Notes: generated from the sequence alone by a model not told the origin. A stretch of 64,000 nt of DNA from Herbidospora sakaeratensis (GCF_001570525.1 NZ_BBXC01000025.1:37894-101893); one strand, 5' to 3'; shown: positions 25,521 through 34,618, counted from the first letter of the stretch. Numbers and translations are program-made.

Positions 25521-26552
25521 GTGAGAAGACCCACCGAACCGGCCGCCCCCGCCCAGCACGCCGCCTGGCTGGCCGGCCGCCTCCCCGAGGTCGAACGTGT
25601 GCGCCCCGGCCTCTGGTCGATCCCCGTCCCGCTGCCGAACACGCCGCTCCGGTACGTGCTCGTCTACGCCCTCGAACTGCCCGGCGGCGTGGCGCTGATC
25701 GACGCGGGGTGGGACACCGAGGAGGCGTACACGGCCCTGACGGCGGGACTGAAGACGGCGGGCTACGACGTCGCCGACGTCCGGGCGGTCGTGGTCACCC
25801 ACATGCACCCCGACCACTACGGCCTGGCCGGCCGGGTCAGGGAGGACTCGGGCGCCTGGATCGGCCTGCACCCCGCCGACGCCCGGCTGCTGCGCGGCCG
25901 CTACGACGACCCCGGCGACCTGTCGGAACGGGAGCTCGGCCTGCTGCTCCGCAGCGGGGTCCCGGAGGAGACGGCCCGCGAGCTGGCGGGCGCGTCGACG
26001 GCGATCCGCAAACTGGTCTCGGCCGGCGCCCCCGACCGGCTCATCGAGCACGGCGCCAAGCTCGACCTGCCGGGCTGGGACCTGACCGCGATCTGGACGC
26101 CGGGCCACTCGCCCGGCCACCTGTGCTTCGCCGGCGACGGGCTGCTGTTCTCGGGCGACCACGTGCTCGCCAAGATCACCCCGATGGTGGCCTTCCATCC
26201 GCAGTCGGCGCCCAACCCGCTCGCCGACTACCTTGACGCCCTGCGCGCGGTCGGCCGCCTCGACGTCGAGGAGGTGCTGCCCGCCCACGAGTACCGCTTC
26301 CCCGACCTGCTCGGCCGCGTCGAGTACGTGATCTCCCACCACCACGACCGGCTGGCCGAGATCGAGAGGGTCGTGGCCGCCGAGCCGGGCCTCACCTGCT
26401 GGCAGATCGCGACCCGGCTGACCTGGTCGCGGCCGTGGGAGTCGATCGGGGGCTTCCAGCTCCGGGCGGCCAACAACGAGACGCTCGCCCACCTGATCTA
26501 TCTGCAGGCGAAAGGCCGGTTGCGCGAGGAGAATTACCTATATTACAGATAG
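25521..26552 (+). CDS. MBL-fold metallo-hydrolase (copy 1)
   Basis: 343 residues from GTG 25521 (VRRPTEPAAPAQHAAW). The zinc motif HMHPDHYG (HxHxDH), then a distal GHSPGHLC and SGDH, define the metallo-beta-lactamase fold. A C-terminal winged-helix-like region (WQIATRLTWSRPWESIGG) is shared with the second copy at 62603-63634. The substrate is unknown; MBL proteins of this type often sit with acyl-CoA or steroid catabolic genes. The next genes on the strand are a tiny ORF and an FMN reductase. No ribosome site is evident. Confidence 0.88.
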   Translation: MRRPTEPAAPAQHAAWLAGRLPEVERVRPGLWSIPVPLPNTPLRYVLVYALELPGGVALIDAGWDTEEAYTALTAGLKTAGYDVADVRAVVVTHMHPDHYGLAGRVREDSGAWIGLHPADARLLRGRYDDPGDLSERELGLLLRSGVPEETARELAGASTAIRKLVSAGAPDRLIEHGAKLDLPGWDLTAIWTPGHSPGHLCFAGDGLLFSGDHVLAKITPMVAFHPQSAPNPLADYLDALRAVGRLDVEEVLPAHEYRFPDLLGRVEYVISHHHDRLAEIERVVAAEPGLTCWQIATRLTWSRPWESIGGFQLRAANNETLAHLIYLQAKGRLREENYLYYR

Positions 26553-26576
26553 GGAATAAGTGCTACATTCGTCGCC

Positions 26577-26657
26577 ATGAGCCTGGAGTATCCCGGCGAC
26601 GTCTTCTGGTACGACCTCCCCGACGACGAGGCCGAAGAGTACGAGGAGGACGTCTGA
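26577..26657 (+). CDS. 26-residue acidic small protein (hypothetical)
   Basis: ATG 26577 to TGA 26657, reading MSLEYPGDVFWYDLPDDEAE and a terminal EEYEEDV. Its TGA overlaps the ATG of the FMN reductase (TGATG), and TACATT about 10 bases upstream could be a -10 for a leaderless mRNA. Coding status is inferred from the coupling and the aromatic/acidic composition. No family is recognised; it could be a translational-coupling leader. Confidence 0.45.
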   Translation: MSLEYPGDVFWYDLPDDEAEEYEEDV

Positions 26658-27148
26658 TGGGCAGCATCGTGACCCTGGTCGGCAACCCCCGGAGCGGATC
26701 GCGCACGGCGACCGTGGCCGTCCGCGCCGCCGAGGCGGCCGTCGGCTCGGCGGGCGACGTGGTCGACCTCGCCGGTCTGGCCCCCCACCTGTTCGCGCCC
26801 CAGCCGGTCGCGGCCGTCGAGGTGGCGCTCGACCTGGTCAAGGACGCCGATGTGCTGGTGGTGGCGAGCCCGACGTACAAAGGGACCTACACGGGGCTGC
26901 TCAAGGCCTTCCTCGACCGCCTGCCGCCCCGGGCGCTGGCCGGGAAGCACGCGCTGCCGATCCTGGTGATGGGCGGCGCCCACCACGCCCTGGCGGTGGA
27001 GGTGCACTTCCGGCCGCTGCTGGTGGAGCTGGGCGCGATCGTGCCGACGCCGGGCCTGGCCGTGCTGGAGAGCCAGATCGCCGATCTGGACGCCGTGCTC
27101 AAGCCGTGGGTTGCGCAGCTGGAGGGCCAGCTGCCCGCCGGGGTCTAG
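26657..27148 (+). CDS. NADPH-dependent FMN reductase
   Basis: A 163-residue flavodoxin-like reductase. Near the N-terminus LVGNPRSGSRT is the phosphate-binding loop for FMN, and SPTYKGTYTGLLKAFLDR is the second conserved flavin/NADPH segment. It probably supplies reduced FMN to a partner monooxygenase. It is coupled by TGATG to the 26-residue ORF and ends in a convergent CTAG overlap with the DHDPR-like gene. The ATG at 26657 is fixed by family length. Confidence 0.9.
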   Translation: MGSIVTLVGNPRSGSRTATVAVRAAEAAVGSAGDVVDLAGLAPHLFAPQPVAAVEVALDLVKDADVLVVASPTYKGTYTGLLKAFLDRLPPRALAGKHALPILVMGGAHHALAVEVHFRPLLVELGAIVPTPGLAVLESQIADLDAVLKPWVAQLEGQLPAGV

Positions 27149-28194
27149 GCCAGCCGGGCCGTGCCCCGGCCCGTCACCATCGGCAGGTCGAGGATGGTGC
27201 GGATGCCGGGCTCGGCCATCACCACCGCGCGGATGGTGTTGACCGCGTGGGCGGCGGCCCCGGCGAGCCCGTGGTTGACCTCGTTGAGGTTCACCACGAT
27301 CGTCGGCCGCCCCTCGATGTGGATCGAGAAGCCCGGATCGGCCCAGCGCGGCACCTTGGCGGCGTCGGCCTTGTAGACGCACTCGACGGTCATGAAGGGC
27401 CGCCCGCGCACCAGACCGGAGAAGACCCAGCGCGAGGCCGCCACCGTGCCCTGGCGCACCGTGCCGGAGGCGATCTCGAAGTCGTCGGCGGCGAGCTCGA
27501 ACTCGTCCATCTCCTCGATCTCGTCGAGTTCGACGCCGAGCGCCGCCGACACCAGCTGCACGCTCTCGGTGAACAGGGCCCGCTGGAAGGCGCGGAACGG
27601 CCGCACCGCCGTCACGTAGTCTTTCGGCGTGCGGGCGAAGCCGATCAGGTCGGTGACGATGTGGTGGGACGGGTGACCCCGGTAGTCGGAGGTCTCGCGC
27701 ACGTAGATGTGGTCGAGCCGCGACGACAGGCCGGTCAGCGTGAGGGGGAGCACGTCGCTCACGAAGCCGGGGTTGATGCCGGTGCCGTGGAGCGTGGTGC
27801 CGCCCTCCTGGCAGGCCTTCTCGATCCGGTCGACGACCCCGGTGCCGTAGGCCAGGGGGTAGACGAAGCCGGTCGTCGTGATGACGTTCTTGCCCGACGC
27901 GAGCAGCTTGCAGATCGTGTCGACGTCGTGGCTCTGGTCGCCGCCGAAGAAGGTCGCCGGCAGCGGCATGTGCAGCACGCAGTCGGCGTCGAGCGCCATG
28001 ATGGCGTCGACGTCGTCGGTGCAGACGACTCCCGTTTCGGGGAGACCGACGAGCGGACCGGCATCGAGGCCGATCTTGTCGGGGTCGTAGACCAGGACTC
28101 CGGCGAGCTCGAACTCGGGACGCTCGACAACACCGCGAAGCGCGTATCCCCCCACGGCGCCGGTGGCCCACTGAACCACGCGGAGAGTGCGCAT
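27145..28194 (-). CDS. Dihydrodipicolinate reductase-like NAD(P)H-dependent protein
   Basis: A 349-residue protein. ATG 28194 (MRTLRVVQWATGAVGGYALR) has GGAGG upstream; the 14-residue longer reading is rejected. It has an N-terminal Rossmann fold and the segments VYDPDKIGLDAG and GTGINPGFVSDVLPLTL, seen in the 'NAD(P)H-dependent amine dehydrogenase' group related to dihydrodipicolinate reductase. Members often lie in steroid or aromatic catabolic regions; the substrate is not known. It is divergent from the SDR at 28334. Confidence 0.82.
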   Translation of the reverse strand: MRTLRVVQWATGAVGGYALRGVVERPEFELAGVLVYDPDKIGLDAGPLVGLPETGVVCTDDVDAIMALDADCVLHMPLPATFFGGDQSHDVDTICKLLASGKNVITTTGFVYPLAYGTGVVDRIEKACQEGGTTLHGTGINPGFVSDVLPLTLTGLSSRLDHIYVRETSDYRGHPSHHIVTDLIGFARTPKDYVTAVRPFRAFQRALFTESVQLVSAALGVELDEIEEMDEFELAADDFEIASGTVRQGTVAASRWVFSGLVRGRPFMTVECVYKADAAKVPRWADPGFSIHIEGRPTIVVNLNEVNHGLAGAAAHAVNTIRAVVMAEPGIRTILDLPMVTGRGTARLA

Positions 28195-28333
28195 TGACAC
28201 GGCCTCCAGCCAGGGGTGCGACGGCGGCGAAACCATATCAGAAACTCACTCGCCCGATCACTGTCCGCTACGTCCCGTTTGGTATGGTGCGCTAGTCCAG
28301 AATTTTGTTCTCCTTGGAAGGGTGTGGGCGAGA

Positions 28334-29245
28334 ATGCCGGATGATCTCCTCAGGTACGACGGCCGGGTGGCCGTCGTCACCGGCGCCGGACACGGTCTCG
28401 GCCGGTCGCACGCGCTGCTGCTCGCCGAGCGCGGGGCCAAGGTCGTCGTCAACGACCTCGGCGGGGCGCTCGACGGCACCGGGGCCTCCGCCGGCCCGGC
28501 CGCCGAGGTGGCGGAGCTGATCGTCAAGAACGGCGGCGAGGCCGTCGCCAACGGTGACAACGTGGCCACGCCCGAGGGGGCCGAGGCGATCGTGCGGCAG
28601 GCCGTCGAGACGTTCGGGCAGCTCGACATCGTGGTCAACAACGCCGGGATCCTGCGCGACCGGTCGCTCGGGAAGATCTCCGTCGAGGACTTCGACGCGG
28701 TGCTCGCCGTGCACGTGCGCGGCTCCTTCCTCGTCACCCGGGCCGCCTACCCGCACATGAAGGAGCGCGGCTACGGCCGGATCGTCAACACCTCCTCGCC
28801 CGCCGGGCTGTTCGGCAACTTCGGGCAGGCCAACTACTCCACGGCCAAGATGGGCCTCGTCGGGCTGACCAAGTCGACAGCGATCGAGGGCGCCCGCTCG
28901 GGCATCACCGCCAACGCCATCGCCCCCATCGCCTGGACCCGGATGACCGAGTCGCTGCTGCCGGCCGAGTTCGAGGCGAAGTTCGGCCCCGAGAACGTCA
29001 GCCCCCTGGTCGCCTACCTCGTCCACGAGAGCTGCGCCACGAGCGGCGAGGTGTTCTCCGTCGGCGCCGGGCGGGTGGCCCGGGTGTTCGTGGCCGAGGG
29101 GCCGGGCTGGCACGCCGACGGCGGGCTCACCGTCGAGGGGATCGCGGCCAACTGGGAGGCCGTCCTGGCCGAGCAGCCCCACCTCCAGCCGACCGAGATC
29201 GGCAAGCAGGCGACCGCCTCGCTGCAGGCGATGCTCAAGCCGTAG
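28334..29245 (+). CDS. Short-chain dehydrogenase, multifunctional-enzyme type (17beta-HSD4-like)
   Basis: 303 residues from ATG 28334. It has the classical SDR glycine motif GAGHGLGRSHAL, NNAGILRDRSLGKI and the YSTAK active-site Tyr-Lys. The form VVVNDLGGALDGTG and the C-terminal extension match (3R)-hydroxyacyl-CoA dehydrogenases of peroxisomal multifunctional-enzyme type 2. It likely acts in beta-oxidation of branched or steroid side-chain acyl-CoAs. AGAATTTTGTTCT lies just upstream, resembling AGAATCTTGTTC before the MBL gene at 25521. Confidence 0.88.
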   Translation: MPDDLLRYDGRVAVVTGAGHGLGRSHALLLAERGAKVVVNDLGGALDGTGASAGPAAEVAELIVKNGGEAVANGDNVATPEGAEAIVRQAVETFGQLDIVVNNAGILRDRSLGKISVEDFDAVLAVHVRGSFLVTRAAYPHMKERGYGRIVNTSSPAGLFGNFGQANYSTAKMGLVGLTKSTAIEGARSGITANAIAPIAWTRMTESLLPAEFEAKFGPENVSPLVAYLVHESCATSGEVFSVGAGRVARVFVAEGPGWHADGGLTVEGIAANWEAVLAEQPHLQPTEIGKQATASLQAMLKP

Positions 29246-29252
29246 GAACCCG

Positions 29253-29290
29253 GCAGGGCCCGGCGTGGGGGGGAACACGCCGGGCCCTGC
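29253..29290. terminator. Bidirectional terminator
   Basis: A 15-bp perfect stem (29253-29267 with 29276-29290) between the convergent SDR and ThuA/dehydrogenase genes. Confidence 0.85.
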
Positions 29291-29311
29291 GGTGTTTCCG
29301 AGGGGTGGTTC

Positions 29312-32300
29312 CTAGCTGCCGTACACCTCGAACTCCCAGAGCGAGTAGCCCCAGGCCGTTCCGCGTGCCGTGCCGTTGATGCGGACGTAGCGGGCGCTGT
29401 TGCTCAGGCCCGTGTGGTCGTCGACGCCGCCGTTCTCACCGGTCACCGTCTTGATCGTCGTCCAGGTCGTGCCGTTGGGCGAGGTCTGGATCTGGTAGCC
29501 GCTGCCGTAGGCGGCCTCCCAGCTCAGCCGCACCCTGCTGATGGCGTAGGTCTGGCCGAGGTCGACCTGGATCCACTGCGGGTCGGAGAACGCGCTCGAC
29601 CAGCGGGTGGTGCCGGAGCCGTCGACGGCCATGGCCGGGGTGTAGGCCGCCTCCTGGCTGGAGGCGGTGGCCGTCTTGCCCTGCGCCACGTTGGTCGGCG
29701 TCGGGTTGGTCGGGCCGCTGTTGCCGTAGACCTCGAACTCCCAGAGCGAGTAGCCCCACGCGGTGGCGCGGGTCGTTCCGGTGATGCGGACGTACCGGCC
29801 GGTGGCGCTCAGGCCGGTGTGGTCGTCGACGCCGCCGTTCTCGCCGGTCACGGTCTTGACCGTCGTCCACGTGGTGTTGTTGGGCGAGGTCGCGATCGTG
29901 TACGCCGACCCGTAGGCCGCCTCCCAGCTCAGCCTGACCCGGTTGATGTCGTACGACGCCCCGAGGTCGACCGTGATCGACTGCGGGTCGGAGAACGCGC
30001 TGGCCCAGCGGGTGGTGCCGCTGCCGTCGACCGCGGCCGAACCCGGGTAGACGGCGGCCTCGGTGCTGGTCACCACGACCGGCTTGTTCAGCGCCAGGTT
30101 GCCCGTGGGCTGCTGCGGCCCGCTCCCGGTGCCGAACGTGAAGTCGTCGACGTCGAACAGGCCGCCGCCGGTCGCGCCCTTGAACACCAGGTAGAGCTGG
30201 CCGGTGGTGGTCGGCGGGTTGGTGATCGGGACGGTGACGTCCTGGAAGGTGGCGTACCCGCCGGTGGCCGGGACGGTCACCGTGGCCACGAGCGGGCCCG
30301 TCTGCGAACCGGTCCGCACCTCCAGCGTGTTGCCGCCGGCGACCGCGCCGACCCGCGCCGTGAAGCTGGTCGCCCCGCTCAGGTTGTACGGGGTGAACGC
30401 GATCCAGTCGTTGTTGTCGATGTAGCCGACCGCCGCGCCGCCGTGCGGGGCCGCCCCGGCGACCGCCTGCACGCCGCTCTGCGACGAGAAGTGCTCGGCC
30501 TGGCGCAACCTCGGCTGCAGCTGGGCCTGGGTGTGCGTGGTCAGGCCGCCGTTGTCGGTGTACTCGGCGTCGATGACGCCGTAGATGTTCGCGGCGGAGT
30601 CGTGCTCACCGTCGGTCGTCGTCTGCAGGACGCCCGAGCAGCCGTTCGCGCTGGTCATCGGGTGGCCGTGGGAGTCGTGGCCGAGGATGAAGCTGACCTT
30701 GACCCGCGAGCAGGCGATCGTGCCGTCCTCCGGGTCGGTGACGGTCACCGTGAACGGGATCGCGTCGCCGAAGGAGAACAGGCCGCCGTTGACCGGCGTG
30801 TTCACCACCACCGTCGGCGCGGTGTTGCCGACCGTGATCACCGTCGACGCCGACGACGACTTCCCGGTCGAGTCGCGCACCGTCAACGTCGGGTTGTAGG
30901 TGCCGTTGGCCGTGTACGTGTACGAGGGGTTGGCCGCCGTCGAGTCGGTCGTGCCGTTGCCGTCGAAGTCCCAGGCCAGCGTGATCGGGTCGCCGTCGGG
31001 GTCGACGGTGCCGGCCGAGGAGAAGGCGACCGTCAGCGGCGCCGGGCCGCTCGTCCGGCTGGGCGTGATCACGGCCCTGGGGGCGTGGCCGTCGGCGGCG
31101 TACTCGATCCGGTAGAGGGCCGAGTTGCCGTCGCCGTTGAACCAGCCGGTGCCGTAGTCGAGGACGTAGAGCGCGCCGTTCTTGCCGAACTCCATGTCCA
31201 TGACCTGGGTGCCCGTCCACGGGAACGGGTTGATCGTCAGCCACTGCCCGGCCGAGTCGGGCACGATGTTCTTGATCCAGCGGCGGCCGAACTCACCGGC
31301 GAAGAAGGTCCCGTCGTAGTAGCGGGGGAACTTGATCGCCGAGGTCGAGGCCGCGTCGTAGCGGTAGACCGGGCCGCCCATCGGCGACAGGCCGCCGCCG
31401 GTGAACTCCGCCGGGGTCGAGCCGGTGTAGGGGATCCAGCCGCGCTGCGACGGCGGCAGCGTCGTGATGCCGGTGTTGTTCGGCGAGTTGTTGGTCGGTC
31501 CGCCCGCGCAGTTGTACTTCGCGCCCGACGGGCCCGACGGGAAGGTGTACTCGTTGTACGCGTCGTTGAACGACGAGCAGTAGGGCCAGCCGTAGAAGCC
31601 GGGGGCGGTGATCCGGTCGAAGGAGACCTGACCGGCCGGGCCGCGGTTCGGGTCGGCGGTGCCCGCGTCGGGACCGTAGTCGCCCAGGTAGACGATGCCG
31701 GTCGCCTTGTCGACGCTCATCCGGAACGGGTTGCGGAAGCCCATGGCGTAGATCTCGGGCTTGGTGTTGGCGGTCCCGGGGGCGAACATGTTGCCCGTCG
31801 GGATCGTGTACGCCGGCGAGCCCGTGGCCGTCGGCTTGATGCGCAGCACCTTGCCGCGCAGGTCGTTGCTGTTGGCGCTGGTGCGCTGGGCGTCGAACGC
31901 CGGGTTGCGGCCCGCCCGCTCGTCGATCGGGGAGAACCCGGCCGAGTCGAACGGGTTGGTGTCGTCACCCGTCGACAGGTAGAGGTTGCCGGCCGCGTCG
32001 AAGTCCATGTCGCCGCCCACGTGGCAGCACATGCCACGGCTGGTCGGCACGTCGAGCACGGTCCGTTCGGAGGCGAGGTTGAGGGTGTTGTCGGCGTTCA
32101 CCGTGAACCGGGACAGGCGGTTCACCCCGTTGAACGGGGCGAGCTGGGCGGCGGTGCCGCTGGCCGGGGCGTCGCCCCCGGGGGTCGACAGCGGCGGCGC
32201 GTAGAACAGGTAGATCCACCGGTTGGTGGCGTAACCGGGGTCGACCGCGACGCCCTGCAGGCCCTCCTCGTCGTGGGTGTAGACGGGGATGGTGGCGGCG

Positions 32301-33211
32301 ACCTTGGTGTTGCCGGCGCCGTCGGTGTAGCGGACCGCGCCGGTGCGGGCGGTGTGGAAGACGCCGCCGTCGGGGGTGACCGACAGGCTCATCGGCTCGC
32401 CGACCTCGGCGACGCCCTTGGCCAGCTCGATCTGCTGGAAGTTGCCCGTCACCGTGGCCCCGCAGTCGGCCGCCGCGAAGCCGGCCGCGGTGCGGATGCC
32501 GCCGAGCAGGTGGTTGCGGAAGTTGGCGTCGCTGTAGGAGGCGTCGGTGTGCCCCATGCCGGTGTACCAGGAGCGGCCGCCCGCGTAGTCCTGGCACCAC
32601 GAGATCGGGTGGTCGATGCCCATCCCGCCGCCGGAGTAGGTGGTCTCGTCGAGGGTGGCCAGCACGTGGACCTTGCCGCGCGGGTTGGCGCGGTAGCTGT
32701 ACCACTCGTCGAACCGGCTCCAGCGGTGCGGCAGGTGCGCGGTGGAGGGGTGCACCCGGTCGGAGACCCGCACGGTCGCGGTCTGCTCGGCGGGGTGCTG
32801 CTGGAAGTAGGCGCCGACGAGGTTGCCGTACCAGGCCCAGTCGTACTCGGTGTCGGCGGCGGCGTGGACGCCGGCGTAGCCGCCGCCCGCCGCGATGTAG
32901 CGCTCGAAGGCGGCCTGCTGGGCGGCGTTGAGCACGTCACCGGTGGTGGAGAGCCAGATGACCGCCTGGAAGCGGGCCAGGTTGGCGTCGGTGAACTGGG
33001 CCGCGTCCTCGGTCGCCTCGACCGTGAAGTTGTTGGCGGCGCCGAGTTGCTGGATGGCGGTGATGCCGGGGCCGATGGAGCCGTGCCGGAAGCCGGCGGT
33101 CTTGGAGAAGACCAGGACGCTGAAGTCTGCCGCGTGAGCCGGCGGTGTGGTGACGACCACGCCCGCCAGCACCAGTAAGGCGCTCAAGACGACACGGATG
33201 AAGGGGCGCAC
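29312..33211 (-). CDS. Secreted ThuA - PQQ-type sugar dehydrogenase - PKD - CBM - F5/8C multidomain protein
   Basis: A 1299-residue exoprotein. Signal peptide 1-27; ThuA-like glutamine-amidotransferase fold (about 29-250: FSVLVFSKTAGFRHGSIGPG, YAGVHAAADTEYDW, HPISWCQDY); soluble glucose/sorbosone dehydrogenase beta-propeller (about 255-690: EEGLQGVAVDPGYATNRWIY, CCHVGGDMDFDAAGNLY, GFRNPFRMSVD, GEFGRRWIKNI); PKD domain (ISPSRTSGPAPLTV-like, about 705-790); CBM6-type jelly roll (AEHFSSQSGVQ..., about 880-1015); two tandem discoidin/F5-8C domains, about 80% alike by eye. It probably binds and oxidises glycans outside the cell. LacI-type boxes precede it. Confidence 0.9.
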   Translation of the reverse strand: MRPFIRVVLSALLVLAGVVVTTPPAHAADFSVLVFSKTAGFRHGSIGPGITAIQQLGAANNFTVEATEDAAQFTDANLARFQAVIWLSTTGDVLNAAQQAAFERYIAAGGGYAGVHAAADTEYDWAWYGNLVGAYFQQHPAEQTATVRVSDRVHPSTAHLPHRWSRFDEWYSYRANPRGKVHVLATLDETTYSGGGMGIDHPISWCQDYAGGRSWYTGMGHTDASYSDANFRNHLLGGIRTAAGFAAADCGATVTGNFQQIELAKGVAEVGEPMSLSVTPDGGVFHTARTGAVRYTDGAGNTKVAATIPVYTHDEEGLQGVAVDPGYATNRWIYLFYAPPLSTPGGDAPASGTAAQLAPFNGVNRLSRFTVNADNTLNLASERTVLDVPTSRGMCCHVGGDMDFDAAGNLYLSTGDDTNPFDSAGFSPIDERAGRNPAFDAQRTSANSNDLRGKVLRIKPTATGSPAYTIPTGNMFAPGTANTKPEIYAMGFRNPFRMSVDKATGIVYLGDYGPDAGTADPNRGPAGQVSFDRITAPGFYGWPYCSSFNDAYNEYTFPSGPSGAKYNCAGGPTNNSPNNTGITTLPPSQRGWIPYTGSTPAEFTGGGLSPMGGPVYRYDAASTSAIKFPRYYDGTFFAGEFGRRWIKNIVPDSAGQWLTINPFPWTGTQVMDMEFGKNGALYVLDYGTGWFNGDGNSALYRIEYAADGHAPRAVITPSRTSGPAPLTVAFSSAGTVDPDGDPITLAWDFDGNGTTDSTAANPSYTYTANGTYNPTLTVRDSTGKSSSASTVITVGNTAPTVVVNTPVNGGLFSFGDAIPFTVTVTDPEDGTIACSRVKVSFILGHDSHGHPMTSANGCSGVLQTTTDGEHDSAANIYGVIDAEYTDNGGLTTHTQAQLQPRLRQAEHFSSQSGVQAVAGAAPHGGAAVGYIDNNDWIAFTPYNLSGATSFTARVGAVAGGNTLEVRTGSQTGPLVATVTVPATGGYATFQDVTVPITNPPTTTGQLYLVFKGATGGGLFDVDDFTFGTGSGPQQPTGNLALNKPVVVTSTEAAVYPGSAAVDGSGTTRWASAFSDPQSITVDLGASYDINRVRLSWEAAYGSAYTIATSPNNTTWTTVKTVTGENGGVDDHTGLSATGRYVRITGTTRATAWGYSLWEFEVYGNSGPTNPTPTNVAQGKTATASSQEAAYTPAMAVDGSGTTRWSSAFSDPQWIQVDLGQTYAISRVRLSWEAAYGSGYQIQTSPNGTTWTTIKTVTGENGGVDDHTGLSNSARYVRINGTARGTAWGYSLWEFEVYGS

Positions 33212-33264
33212 AGGGCGTTCCTTTCGGAGGGGGGTGCCGGAACGCGTGCGCCGAACGCGTCAGA

Positions 33265-33279
33265 TGGGAAGCGCTCTCA
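33265..33279. promoter_or_regulatory. LacI-type operator, imperfect
   Basis: TGGGAAGCGCTCTCA, 53 bases upstream of the ThuA/dehydrogenase start. It resembles the GAGAGCGCTCTC/TGGGAGCGCTCCCA class with one extra base. Confidence 0.5.
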
Positions 33280-33358
33280 CCGGTTGGTCAGCGTGCCACC
33301 GCTGACCGGATCGAGTGGGACCCGCCCGTAATGTTGCTGCCTTGTCACGGCTCCGTCA

Positions 33359-33372
33359 AGAGAGCGCTCTCA
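33359..33372. promoter_or_regulatory. LacI-type operator, perfect core
   Basis: AGAGAGCGCTCTCA contains the 12-bp palindrome GAGAGCGCTCTC. It overlaps the last codons of the ROK gene and lies about 150 bases upstream of the ThuA/dehydrogenase gene, paired with the site at 33265. Confidence 0.55.
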
Positions 33373-34554
33373 GGACGAGACCACCAGATCCACTGCCTCC
33401 GGGGACAGGACGTGCTCGATGACCATGACCGCCGCGCCGATGATGCCCGCCCGATCACCGAGCTCGGTGGCCCGGATGCTCAGGTGTTGCGTCGCCAGCG
33501 GGAGCGAGCGGCTGTAGATCACCTCTCGCACGCCGGCCAGGATGTGCTCCCCGGCCTCGGCCATGTCTCCGCCGATCACTATCACCGACGGATTGAAGAA
33601 GTTCACGATGGACGCCAGGACGTCGCCGATCTCGCGCCCGGCCTGCCGTGCGAACTGCACGGCCATCGTGTTGCCCTGCCGAACCAGGTTGACCACGTCG
33701 CGGCTGCCGTGGGCCTCGACCCCGGCCGCGTCGAGCTGGTTCGCGATGGCCGCACCGCTGGCGACCGCTTCGAGACATCCGCTGTTGCCACACCGGCAGA
33801 CAACCTCGTCGTTGGCGGTCACCCTGATGTGCCCGATGTCGCCGGCCGCACCCTGAGCGCCGCGGTGGAGCCGCCGCTCGGAGATGATGCCGCATCCGAT
33901 ACCGGTGCCGATCTTGACGAACACGAGATGCTCGACGTCACGCCTGGCCGCCCAGTGTTCGCCCAGCGCCATGATGTTGACATCGTTGTCCACGAGCACT
34001 GGTGCACCGAGACGAGATCCCAGCCAGTCAGGCACTGGGAACCCATCCCATCCGGGCATTATCGGCGGGTTGACCGGACGGCCGCTGGAATGGGAGACCG
34101 GCCCGGGAAGGCCGACACCCACGCCGCAGAGCTCTCCGCCGGTCTCGACGAGCAGCTCTTTTAGCGTTACCACCAGCCAGCCGAGGACCTCTTCGGGGCC
34201 TCGGTCGATCGGCAGGTCGACCCTGCGCTCGGCCAGGACGGTCGAGGCGAGGTCGGTCACCGCCACTCGTGCGTGGGTCGCCCCGAGATCGGCCGCCGCG
34301 ACGACCCGGGCGCCCCGGTTGAAGGTGAAGGCGGTCGCGGGCCGCCCTCCTGAGGAGATCGCGTCGTCGGCGGGCACGATCCATTGATGCGAGAGCAGCG
34401 CGTCGAGCCGCTGCGAAACTGTGGACCTGGCGAGACCCGTGAGCTGCACGAGCTCGGCCCGAGTGCGGGCCTGGCCGTCACGAAGGATCGAGAGCAGTGC
34501 TCCCGCTCCGGTGACCGAGCCGCTGGACTCGCTCAGCATCCCCTGAGTCAACAT
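33370..34554 (-). CDS. ROK-family transcriptional repressor
   Basis: A 394-residue regulator. N-terminal winged helix (about 15-75: LLSILRDGQARTRAELVQLT, LARSTVSQRLDALL). ROK sugar-kinase-like domain with AADLGATHARVAV, VGLPGPV, LVDNDVNIMALGEHW, GTGIGCGIISE and the zinc-binding cluster CRCGNSGCLE. It is divergent from the ABC sugar operon at 34657, which it most likely represses with a sugar as inducer. Direct GACATC repeats in the 102-base intergenic region are operator candidates. Confidence 0.92.
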   Translation of the reverse strand: MLTQGMLSESSGSVTGAGALLSILRDGQARTRAELVQLTGLARSTVSQRLDALLSHQWIVPADDAISSGGRPATAFTFNRGARVVAAADLGATHARVAVTDLASTVLAERRVDLPIDRGPEEVLGWLVVTLKELLVETGGELCGVGVGLPGPVSHSSGRPVNPPIMPGWDGFPVPDWLGSRLGAPVLVDNDVNIMALGEHWAARRDVEHLVFVKIGTGIGCGIISERRLHRGAQGAAGDIGHIRVTANDEVVCRCGNSGCLEAVASGAAIANQLDAAGVEAHGSRDVVNLVRQGNTMAVQFARQAGREIGDVLASIVNFFNPSVIVIGGDMAEAGEHILAGVREVIYSRSLPLATQHLSIRATELGDRAGIIGAAVMVIEHVLSPEAVDLVVSS

Positions 34555-34618
34555 CGCCTCCCTTCACCGCATCCGATGATTCCAGATCTCATTATGACAT
34601 CAGGACATCCACTTTTGC

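Noticed and set aside
25486..28311. AGAATYTTGTTC elements as additional KstR sites
   Set aside because: The spacing between the AGAA and GTTC halves does not fit TNNAACNNGTTNNA.
29414..33178. 1254-residue plus-strand frame opposite the ThuA/dehydrogenase gene
   Set aside because: Same shadow effect; the minus strand product has seven recognisable modules.
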